In this document: positions 52,386 through 61,954 of the stretch, one piece after another
Numbering within the stretch: position 1 is the stretch's first letter
Layout of the letters: every line of letters begins with the position of its first letter
Source: Laccaria trichodermophora
Taxonomy: Eukaryota > Basidiomycota > Agaricomycetes > Agaricales > Hydnangiaceae
Reading direction: 5' to 3'
DNA: 64,000 nucleotides
Assembly: GCA_018417955.1 (NCBI GenBank)
Contig: JACTVC010000005.1
Span: 868,001 to 932,000, forward strand
Made by a program: the position numbers and the translations under genes
Notes under the pieces: generated by a model
Seen by the model: only the letters and a program-made list of their open reading frames with translations
Databases searched by the model: none
Told to the model about the DNA's origin: nothing

Positions 52386-54119
52386 ATGTCGCAGTACTCT
52401 CCAGCACTCGTCCCTTTGAGCAACCAGTTTATTATCCCGAAGAACAGCGACATCGGCGCGACCCTCCGCGAAGACAAAGGTTAGCCATCACTGCGCCTTC
52501 CGCAACCTTGTTTTTTCATGTCTCCTTCAAGAAAGTAGCTGCACCTATCTGTGCGGAAACTCTCTGGGGTTATTGTCGGAACGCTCGAAGGGTTTGGTCC
52601 TAGAAGAGCTCCGTATCTGGGGCTCACAGTACGTACACTTTTCATCTGGCATCGAAGGTGTCATCTCCGTCCCTGACACCACTACCTCCTCACCCCCTTT
52701 AGTGGTGTCATTGGCCATTTCTCTCATCCTCTCGATCGGCCTTGGACCAAGTGCTGTGATGAGGTTCATCCGCTTCTCGCAGAGCTCGTCGGTGGGTGAC
52801 TTTATGCGTCCTCCCAGCCATGGGCGGAACTTACGATTACGCTCACAGGGGCAAATGAAAAAGAAGTCGTATGCATGGGCACGTTGACCAACAACTTGCA
52901 CCTTATGATGGATTCCTTCTACAAACCCACTCCTGAACGTTACAAGATCCTTTGTGAGGCCAAGGCATTTCCCTCGGATCAAGTGCGTGCACCCGACTGA
53001 CCTCGACTTTGCCTTTGGCTCCAACCATTGTGATGCTGTTATAGTACGCCTTCACATCACAGGCCGCTGCGCATGGTCTCGATCCTGAGACTACCATCAT
53101 TCAAGTATCACCGCGGGAGGGTGAATATACCCTTCGGGAAGAAGATATTCTCGAAATTCTCGATAAAGAAGGACCCACGATTGCCCTTGTCATTTTCAGT
53201 GGAATCCAGTACTATACAGGTCAATGGTTCCCCATGAAATCTATCACAAAGAAGGCCAAAGAACAGGTATTTTCATTTCCTTGGATCATGATCTGCGAAC
53301 ACAGACACCACGAGTTCCATAACCCTTGTTCACAAAGACCTCATGGCTGACTACAACCTCTTTTTTCCTCTTCTAGGGCTGCGTGTGTGGCTGGGATCTT
53401 GCTCACGCTGTCGGAAATGTACCACTGGAGTTACATGACTGGGTCGTTGATTTCGCCGTTTGGTGTACCTACAAATACCTTAATTCCGGTCCTGGAGGTA
53501 TTGCCGGCTTATTTGTGCACGAAAACTGGCACAAGACGGAACGTCCAAAGTATTCTGATTTTATATTTACGAAACACTCCCATTGACAAACGCGTTCAGG
53601 TTTGCAGGGTGGTGGGGACATGAATTGGCAACACGATTTGAAATGCCTCCCAAGTTTTCACCCATCCCCGGTGCACAGGGGTTCCAGCAGTCAAATCCGT
53701 GCGTTCTCGCTGTGGCGTCGCTTCTCGGATCGTTGCAAGTTGTCAAGGAGGCGGGGATGATGCCAGCATTGAGAGAACGTTCTCTACAGCTCACAAGTGC
53801 ATTGGAATCTTTCCTCGTAAATTCAAAGTATTTTGTTCCTGTCGATAGAGTTTCAAACTCGACCAACTCTGCAAAACCTGGTTTCACGATCATCACACCC
53901 ACTAAACCTTCTGCCCGTGGCGCACAGCTGTCGTTGCTTTTCCTTCCCACTGGATCGGGCGTCATGAGGAAAATATTTGATGCCTTGGTGAAAGAAGGAG
54001 TGATCGGCGATGAGAGAGAATCGGACGTAATCCGGCTGGCTCCCACACCACTGTACAACACATTGAAGGATTGCGAGCATGCGGCAGAAACCCTAGAACG
54101 AGCCTTTAGCACACTGTAG
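52386..54119 (+). CDS. BNA5: Kynureninase
   Basis: PLP enzyme cleaving kynurenine or 3-hydroxykynurenine to anthranilate or 3-hydroxyanthranilate plus alanine. [20 protein letters not shown] begins the first exon (52386-52479). Joined exons give [82 protein letters not shown] and [19 protein letters not shown], where the Lys of YKYLNSG is the PLP lysine and the preceding Asp/Trp/His block binds the cofactor. The tail starts [17 protein letters not shown] and ends with [20 protein letters not shown]. The first intron (52480-52531) and the intron near 53550-53600 were placed from the family match. All key residues are present. Confidence 0.95.
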
Positions 54120-54213
54120 GCTGTAAATGGGCATTGTTGATATGTGTATAACATCTCTCGTCGACGTAAAAGCGCTCAAGGTCCATTGTGGTTTATTCCG
54201 CGACGATAACCCA

Positions 54214-55131
54214 TCAACCATGTATAATTCCGAGAACATGGCTCACAAACTCTCCAATCACCGTGGGGTATTCATCTCCGCTAAAAATGCTGTCATGCTC
54301 TCCTTTCAGCGCGTCGGCATTGAATGAGATGCATTCCTTATCTTCGCCATACAGGCTGTGAAGGTACCCGTACATCCCTTCGCTCTGAGGCTCATCAATG
54401 AGAGTGTCTTCTTTCGAGTGCAATACAAGCCAAAATATTGCAGGTGATCTCAGTGGATACCTAGAAACGTCAAACTGGGCATAGGATTCGAGTTTGCCAA
54501 AAGCATCCTCGATAAACCATTCACGGTATTTGGGGAAGCGAAGGAGGAGGCTGTCGATATTATAGATGCCTTCGGATACGGCAATGCCTTTAACCGAGGC
54601 GAGCAAAGATGGGGATGGGGTTAAGGTAGGAGATGTTGCTGATGAGTCTAGGAATATAGAAGCTAACATGTGCGCGCTGCAACTGTGGCCCAGTAGGAAC
54701 AGAGTTTGGGGGTCAAAGGCGCGACCAACAACATCTTTGGGTCCGGCCCACGTCATAAGGAATTCGAGGAATTCAAGAAGGTCTTCCGCATGCTTAGGAT
54801 GACGAAAGTGAGATTCTGGTATCGGTGCTACGGGGGTAAGCCGATAATTCGGGACTGCGACAGGAAAGCCAAGAGATAATGCCAAGCGTTGTGCTAGGGC
54901 ACTGTGATTGCTTTTGTCACCTCTGAAGGGACCAGGGTAGGTGAGAGATGACCGCAAGGCGGATGAACGGATAGATGCTTACGATCGCCAAGCGCCGCCG
55001 TGGACGTAGCAGACAAGGGGTAGCTGGACGGTGGTCTTCTGCGGAAGATAAAAATCGAACTCGCGCAGCACGTCGCGCGCAGACGAAGACGTGTAGGGAA
55101 TGTCGGTAAAGACTTGGACGTGGAGCGACAT
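54214..55131 (-). CDS. BNA7: Kynurenine formamidase-like alpha/beta hydrolase
   Basis: Two exons, 55131-54983 and 54922-54214, give 858 nt and 285 aa. The oxyanion motif is YVHGGAWRSGDKSNHSALAQ, the nucleophile elbow is LLGHSCSAHMLASIF (GHSxS type as in arylformamidases), and an Asp (SKEDTLIDEP) and a His (KGEHDSIFSG) sit where the triad residues are expected. The family hydrolyses N-formylkynurenine to kynurenine, but related carboxylesterases share these motifs. The location next to KMO and kynureninase is what favours the pathway assignment; without that I would call it only an esterase-like hydrolase. It is divergent from PMP3 over 125 bp. Confidence 0.72.
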
Positions 55132-55172
55132 CAAGTGACAGTCGGGGTATGGTCACATGCAATTGAATCAAA

Positions 55173-55217
55173 TGACGCGTGGTTACGTCACCATCCCTAC
55201 CTGAGGCGAGTATAAAG
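55173..55217 (+). promoter_or_regulatory. CRE-like inverted repeat and TATA box upstream of PMP3
   Basis: TGACG at 55173-55177 and CGTCA at 55186-55190 form an inverted pair around 8 nt, like split CRE half-sites. TATAAAG at 55211-55217 lies 40 nt before the PMP3 ATG. The pair also lies in the formamidase promoter. Stress-type bZIP control of PMP3 is plausible, but it is inferred from motif alone. Confidence 0.45.
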
Positions 55218-55256
55218 GCCTGCACGTTGGCTTTTTTATAATTTCAACCATCCGCC

Positions 55257-55649
55257 ATGCCTTTTACCGCTTCTGACATCTGCAAGGTCAGTCGCCGTCC
55301 TCTCCTTGTTCCGTACTGTTTACTCACTTCACCTTGTAGATTCTTGTTGCCATATTCATCCCGCCCCTGGGCGTCTTTCTCGAACGGGGCTGCGGTGCCG
55401 ATCTCGTCCGTATTTTTATCTTCCCCGTTCCGTCCAACGCTCACGAGTATTCGCTGCAGCTAATCAACATTCTGTTGACGATTTTGGGTTATATGTAAGG
55501 ATTCAAGCTCTTCGCTTCTGCTTCGTCGTCGTCTAACACGTTTTTCGTACAGCCCAGGAATCATTCATGGTAAGCCAACCAACCCCGCATCTCCTGGCAT
55601 CACAGCTCATTTCTCCACCAGCTCTATACATCATTCTGAAATACTAGCA
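55257..55649 (+). CDS. PMP3: Pmp3/UPF0057 plasma-membrane proteolipid
   Basis: Tiny hydrophobic stress-linked protein of the Pmp3/RCI2 family that influences membrane potential and cation tolerance. Five exons (55257-55286, 55342-55407, 55462-55496, 55555-55571, 55624-55649) sum to 174 nt, 57 aa. The sequence reads MPFTASDICK, ILVAIFIPPLGVFLERGCGA, DLLINILLTILGYIPGIIHA and LYIILKY, the full family with two membrane spans and the PPLGVFL-x-RGC hallmark. Such small multi-intron genes are routinely missed by gene finders. A TATAAAG box sits 40 nt upstream. Confidence 0.95.
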
Positions 55650-55759
55650 CGCAATAATCCTTCCCTAGGTCATAGTGTCCTACGTCCTTACAGATACCAT
55701 ATAATGATACGACGCGCACGTTTATGATATTGATGTCATGTTCTTATTCAATTCAGAAA

Positions 55760-58623
55760 TTATTCTTCACTGTCTTCGCTACCCTCGTCAGTTTCGCCGT
55801 CCTCTTCATCAGTGCTATCCGTTTCTTTGCTAACATCTCCACTTGACTTTGAATCATTTGACTTTGTATCATCGTCGTCACCTTCGCTCTCTTCCGTTTC
55901 TGGGGTTTCTTCCACCTTGGCCGTGACAGGCTTAGGAGCGACCTTGGCAGGTTCATCCTCGCTTTCCTCTTCTTCACTATCCGACTCCTGCTCGTCAAAT
56001 TGACGAATCATGTGTGCGCCGATCGTCAAGCACTTTTGCAAGTTTTCTGTCTGTGGTCCGGGTTTCCGCCCTTCACCTTGAGCGATGGGTAGTTTGTGCC
56101 ATGCGCGAATATCATCCTCTTCAACAATATCATCTTGATATAAAGCTGCTAGAATTTGCCCAAACAGAGGCATTCGGGTCGACGTTGCGCAGTGAGCCTG
56201 GCAGAATGATTAGTGACTGAATATCCCCCAAGTGCATTTAAGATTCACCTGTAGAATGCAAACCGTCTCGATGGGGTCCACCCCACCAATCCTATTAATG
56301 AGGTCTCCCCACCTCCCAACGACAGCTGCAATTTCTCGTCGCTGAACGGCAGGGTCCCCATCAACAATGGGAATCTTCTCCACAATAGCGGCAACCACAG
56401 CCTCTTTCACCCGCGAGAGCGGTACATTGCTCGCCATCCGCAGCGTCTTCAGCTCCACAGCCGCATTCTCCACCGAATGTCCTTCTGAAAAAGCGCGCTC
56501 CAAGGACTGTTTAACCTCTAAGCGGAACTCACTATCGGCCATCAGCCCGGAACTTGGCATAATCGAAGGCATGTTGAGCGGCAAGGACAAGTCTGACCGC
56601 CCTGCTGATGAATCGAGGTCTGCATGCGAATCGGTGTCACCAAAGTCTGATTCGCTATCACTTTCGGAAGAAATTGACCCAGCATCGGAGATGTCCAGGT
56701 CAGATGCGCTATCCCCTTGAGAAGCAGTCAATAACTTTGGTCAGGGGTTAAGAATGAAGAATCCAGACCTAGGCGCATGAACCGTTGATTTTTGAAGTTT
56801 TCTGGACCTTCTTCGTCCTCGTCATCGTCAGGTGGTCCTCTGGGCCAGACAATAGCGTTGAAGGCTTTTCCAAACGGTGCTTTGTCTACGGCATCTTGCG
56901 CTGCAAACTTTTCAGCAGCTGACGTTTTCATGTCAGAACCAAAAACATACATGCTTCCACCTCTTCAATATCGGAATCGTCGTCTTCGTCTTCTTCTTCA
57001 TCACCATCTATCGGTGGGCCTCGCCTCGTTGATAGTCGTTCATAAGGTTGAATAACGGAATCTGGGCCGACTATCACACCATCACCGATCAAACACCCTT
57101 TTGCGATGTGTGTATGATCCTTGATGTTGACGCCAGCGCCGATAATGCTGCGTTCGATGGTGCAATTCGCTCCAATGACCGTGTTTTCGAAAATGTACGA
57201 GTTGCTGACGGTGGAGCCTGCTCCAATATTGCAGCTCTGGCCGATAACGGATGCTTCTATGGATGCGTTTTCTGATACTTGAGTAGATGGACCGATCAGG
57301 GTGTTGGTGCCAATTTTACACGTCCTTAACAAGGATTAGTATATTGTTCAAAATCACTAGTAGACCCAAACATACCGTGCGAGAACCACAGAGTCGTCCT
57401 TGGCTATATAGCGGTTTCCGCGAGTATGTTCGTATATGTGTCCACCGGGATGGTTGTCATCGGGCACAAGTGGAAACGTCCATCTCGATAAAATGTCCTT
57501 GCTTCAGGGTGGATTAGCTACTTTCTTTCTTAGCAACAAAAAGGAAACACCTTATTGACTCGTAACTTTGTGTATCCTGAACGCGCGCCGCATAGCCGTC
57601 CTTCGCAACGTAGCAATGTATACTCTTCATGAGCAAATCCGACGTCAGAATCCCATGCACAAAGTCCCTACGAATATCCAGATAATCAAAGTTGTCTTGA
57701 AACAGAGATGGGACCTGTCCTAAATTCAGCAGAGAAACGCAAGAAAAGTAACGATAGGGCACGGTACCTCAACAGAGCACACATCGATAGAACAATCTAT
57801 CAAGTCGTTCCGAATCTCAACTTCCGGATGAGTAGCCAATATCTCTCGTGGTATACGAACGACGTTAGTTCTGGGATATCCCGTCAAAGCCTCATAATGG
57901 AGACACTCTGACGTCTCCCTATCCAACACGAAAATCGAAGACTCTCCACGAGCTCTGCAAAAGTGCCCCATTAGATCACGCAGCAGCGAAACTCCAAAAC
58001 TCACCTCGTCCGATGCCTCACCCCACTCTCTTTAACAACCATAGTCATAATCGCATCTTTATTCGTCTTCCTCCGTTCCTTATGCACCCTAACCACCTCA
58101 TCAATCCGTATATTACTCACCAAATCACCCATGACCAGCACGAAATCGCTAGTGACAAGACCGCGGGTGTATATATCGCGCATCGCGTCTCCAGGTGAGA
58201 ACGTTTCTTTGGCCGTCATTATTGGGACGATCTTCATCCCTGAACCGGGTTTGGACCATTTGGATTCTCTAAAAGAGGATGAGAGGGGGGAGGCAGGAGA
58301 TGAAGGGTAGGTACTTGATGGCCTCTTTGACGAGCTGGGCATGCGATCGACATATCACGAAGACCTCTTGTACGCCAGCGAGTGCCAGACTCTCAAATGT
58401 CCAGTCCAAGAGGGGGGCATTGCAGATTGGCAGCAGACACTGTAGATAACGCGATCAACAGAGAAAAAAGACCCAGATGAACGATGATCCTGACACGGGG
58501 TTTTCTAGTAGTGAGAGGCCTGAATCGCTTGTTGAAGCTATCAGCTAAGATAACGGCCTGCAGAACATCTTCGTCTTCGTTGATGAGCTTTTCTTTGCCT
58601 GCAGGGGCAGCTTTTGAAGACAT
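55760..58623 (-). CDS. GCD6: Translation initiation factor eIF2B epsilon (Gcd6)
   Basis: Catalytic subunit of the eIF2 guanine-nucleotide exchange factor. The start MSSKAAPAGKEKLINEDEDV leads into a nucleotidyltransferase-like domain (LQAVILADSFNKRFRPLTTR, LLPICNAPLLDWTFESLALA, VTSDFVLVMGDLVSN). A left-handed beta-helix with hexapeptide repeats follows (TCKIGTNTLIGPSTQVSENA, VIGQSCNIGAGSTVSNSYIF, KGCLIGDGVIVGPDSVI). An acidic linker (EEEDEDDDSDIEEVEA) leads to the C-terminal W2 domain (FGQILAALYQDDIVEEDDIRAWHKL), the catalytic part. The tail is extremely acidic (DDTKSNDSK, EEDGETDEGSEDSEE). Several short introns, one near 56900 and one at about 58440-58500. Domain order makes the assignment firm. 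Confidence 0.94.
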
Positions 58624-59024
58624 GTTGGGAGGAGCGGACGATGTAACTCAATTTTTTACTGACCAGATGTTGTGAGGAAGACGCAGATCCGATCCAAATG
58701 TTTCCAAAACAGAAAAAATGAGATGATTACAAGAGAAGCTAAAGACATGATAGCACGATCCTGGAAAAGCAGCTACGGGTATTGGTGGGAGATAACGGAT
58801 CGAGTATTAGGTGTAAGGGCGGCTGTGGCTAGGTCATAAAGATCATCGAGGTGAAAAAGAATCCAAGAGTATCATAAAAAGAAGAGGAGTGGAAATATAT
58901 GAATCCACGAGTGGGGAGGGGGTTTGTAACAATGGGCCAAGATGAATGAGATAAAATGATAAAAAAGGGCTCGTTAAGATCGTCGGAGAACTTCAAAAGG
59001 GTCATCCCAAACACAGGAAACCCC
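58624..59024. other. Spacer between eIF2B epsilon and the Ala/Glu-rich gene
   Basis: 401 nt of eIF2B-epsilon promoter and the 3' region of the next gene, both on the minus strand. No open frame of note is supported. Confidence 0.45.
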
Positions 59025-60140
59025 TTATGCCGCTGCAGCGACGACGGGAGCAGTTGTGGGAGCAACCTCTGCGACGGGCTCCTCAGCCTTTGTTTCGGCC
59101 GCAGCAGCGGGTGCTTCCTCCGTCGCGGGGTTCTCCAAAGGAGCGACGGGCTCGGGCTCGTCGATCTTGGGAGGGTGCTCATCGACCTTGGCGGGGGCGG
59201 CAACCTCGGTCTTGGCCCTGGCCTTGAACAAGTCACCGACACGTGCGGAGAGACGACGGCCAACCTTGGCGGCTTTGGCGGTCACCTTGGCCTCCTTCTT
59301 CTCCTCCTTCTGAAACTAGGGTCAACGGGACATAAGGGGTAATGGGAACAAGCACACAAACCTTTTCTTCCTTGACTTCCTCAGTTGTGGCGGGGGCTTC
59401 GGTGGCAGCCTCAGCGGGAGCATCGGTCTCACTGTATGGTGTTGAGACGGGGCTAGACTCGGACGTAACTCAGTATGACTCACGCTTCTTTGGGAGCTTC
59501 TGTAACAGCCTCCTCGGTCTTGGCGGGCTCTGCGACCTCCTCGGTAACGGGTGCCTCGGTAGCAGCAGCCTCATCCTTGGCAGGCTCCTCAGCAGCTGGG
59601 GTAGCCTAAAAAAAAGGAAGTTTAACATATGAAAGTCAACACGCAAAAAAAGAAAACCAACCTCTTCCTTCTTCTTCTCCTTCTTGGGGCTCTTGGGACC
59701 CTTGGACTTTTTGTCACCCTTGAATGTGTTCAAGAGCTTGGACAGCAAGCCAGGGCTCTTGGGCCTGTCTTCCTTCTTTGACTCATCAGCCTACAAAAAG
59801 AAGAAAAAAGTTTAATGAGAATGAAAAAGAAAGGCAGATAAACGAACAGGCTTGGCCTCTTCCTTGGCGGGCTCTTCTGTAGCAGCTGCCTCGGTAGCGG
59901 GGGCTTCCTCGACAACGGCGTCGGCAGCGGGTGCCTCTGTGGTAGTGGCGGGCACTTCCTCAACCTAGAGAGAGAGCGGGATAAGGAAAATGGTTTTCTG
60001 ACCGAAACAGGGGAGGGACGTACGGGAGCAGTCTCCTCAGCTTTAGGGGCGTCGGTAGCAGCGTCGGCAACAGGGGCTTCGGCAGGCTTGACTTCCTCAA
60101 CGGCGACGACGGGTGCAGCGGCGACTTCGGTAGCAGACAT
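59025..60140 (-). CDS. Ala/Glu/Pro-rich low-complexity protein
   Basis: I do not recognise a named family. The gene starts MSATEVAAAPVVAVEEVKPAE and ends VAPTTAPVVAAAA. Almost the whole protein is A, E, P, V, T and K in short alternating blocks. A more defined basic block, SPGLLSKLLNTFKGDKKSKGPKSPKKEKKKEE, and a second, KAAKVGRRLSARVGDLFKARAK, may be amphipathic or nucleic-acid contacting helices. Four to five short introns lie between the acidic blocks. The uniformly biased codon use (GCC, GAG, GTC, ACC) suggests high expression. It has a 5'-UTR intron (60162-60266). Function is unknown; a cytoskeletal or stress-related scaffold would be a guess. Confidence 0.75.
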
Positions 60141-60683
60141 TATTGCAAGATGGGACGTGAGCTACAAAGGGAAAGTTTCAGCTCTTTTTGTTCGAGACAA
60201 AAGGGCAAAGGGTTGGGTGGGAAAGAGGAAAGAGGGCGACGGAGGGGATAAGTGAAAGATACTTACTTGAAAAGGGAATTAAAAGACAAGTTTAGAGATT
60301 GAATTTGCGTGCTACGCAGCCTATGAACCCAAAGGGAGGTCGGAGAGAAATTAGGAAGGAAGGGATAGAGACCAACACTTTTACGGTATCAAGTTCTATT
60401 TATTTGCTTCAACATGTTTGCTCTTTGTTTGGCTCAAAATAGGGTCGTTGCCATGTTGGCATATCGTTGGGAAGCAAGTGTTCGCATGGCGGGTTTTATT
60501 GCCAGCCAAGACGGTGAATACGAGAATAACTGGGAAGATACAAGGGGTAATACCAGCCAACACGAGGTCTTGGAGCACAGCAGCAGCAAGCGGCTATTGT
60601 GACGCATTCTCTCCATTGTTCACCGATGGAGCTCGTTGTCACTATAAATCCCATAATGCAGGCCCACCATTATCATTAATATC
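60141..60683. promoter_or_regulatory. Divergent region with a 5'-UTR intron of the Ala/Glu-rich gene
   Basis: 543 nt between divergent genes. On the minus strand, GTAAGT at 60266 and TTTGTAG ending at 60162 bound a likely 105-nt intron that lies wholly upstream of the start codon at 60140. The flanking leader is strongly pyrimidine-rich (minus strand), a common mark of highly expressed fungal genes. No further open frame is supported. Confidence 0.55.
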
Positions 60684-61629
60684 ATGTCCCTCATTCTCTC
60701 CCCCCTTCTCATCTTTATCGCTTTCCTCCTCCTTCTCCTCGTAACCCTCTCCGCACCATTCATTCATCCCATATACCTATTCCGTCTATCCGTACATGCC
60801 TCTAGCTCTCTCTTCAAATCCGGTGTAAACGCCTCTGCCCAATTCGGCGCTTTCGGCTATTGTTTATCGGCCATCCAGGTCGCGTAAGTTCCACACTCTC
60901 CATTTGCCCCTCCCGTACTCATATTTTACTCTAGCGTAGCAGGCATAAACAAGAGCACCCACCCAACATGCTCACATCCACATCTTGGATATACTTTTGA
61001 CAAGACCGTCGCAACTGCACTGCAAGTCCCTATTTCCATTTTGGTCTCGTGCCCGCTAACCACCGTCTTCTGGTTCCAGACACACAACCTCGATCCAGAA
61101 TCTAATCTCTCGCACAACTACAGCTGCCCTTGTGATCCATCCCATAGGTCCGTCCTTTCATATCTTTTTGACACACACAGATCCTTACCCTATTAACTAC
61201 TCCAGCTGCTGGCCTCAGCTTTCTTGCTTTGCTAACATCCCTTTTCATGCTCCGTCGCGGCCAAAACGGCACCGCAAGACTTCCATCCCTCCTGACCCTT
61301 ATCGTCGGATCCACAGCTGCAGTCCTAACCACCATCGTCTTTCTCATTGACGTGATCTTGGTAGCTGTCCTACGCCATCGCATACAAAAGGCATCTGATG
61401 GCGATCTTACCTTGAATTGGGGAAACGCAGTATGTCGTCATTATCACCGTGATGGACGTTTTGCCTCAATTCGCTACAGGTCTGGATGATCCTTGGAGCG
61501 ACCGTTGCTCTATGGTCAGCGATGCTTGGAGCCGTTTGCGGCGTATGTGGATGCGGTTCACGAAATAGGCATGTTACTTTCCTATCTTTGCATTCAAATG
61601 CTTATCTTCTCGTTTTCAGGAAATACTAA
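60684..61629 (+). CDS. PalI/Sur7-like four-span membrane protein
   Basis: Exons 60684-60883, 60935-61025, 61099-61147, 61206-61429, 61480-61568 and 61620-61629 sum to 663 nt, 220 aa. The first span is LILSPLLIFIAFLLLLLVTL. A short extracellular loop with Cys residues follows (AQFGAFGYCLSA, THPTCSHPHLGY), then IHPIAAGLSFLALLTSLFML, LIVGSTAAVLTTIVFLIDVI and VWMILGATVALWSAMLGAVCG. The GFGYC-like motif and VIHPIAAG match the PalI/Sur7 family of pH-signalling and eisosome proteins. The last exon is only 10 nt and encodes the end RKY; it is reached by an apparent GC-AG intron (61569-61619). The alternative GT donor two codons later gives a different tail. Confidence 0.82.
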
Positions 61630-61954
61630 TCTCATGATTGGACGACTTTACGAATCTTCTGGACGGAATCTATGCCTAGATACGACTGACATACCCGTAC
61701 TGTATATAATACCCTTCAATGATAAACACGTATCTACTTTTCCCATTCTTTGGCGCCATTCAAGAATCAAAACATCACTTGTTTATTTTAATTTCGCATC
61801 AGGCACAAGGGCTTCCATGTGACAATCAAAAAAGTCCAAATCCCGTGGTTTTTCCGAAAAATCAGAGAACAACATAGAACATCAGGCTAGCCTCAGGTCT
61901 GTGTCATTCACGTCGATCACAACCTTGATGCGCCTCCCTTCTTCCTCATCAAGC
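61630..61954. other. Convergent 3' spacer
   Basis: 325 nt between the stops of the PalI-like gene and the convergent Nop2 gene. No open frame or repeat is supported. Confidence 0.45.
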
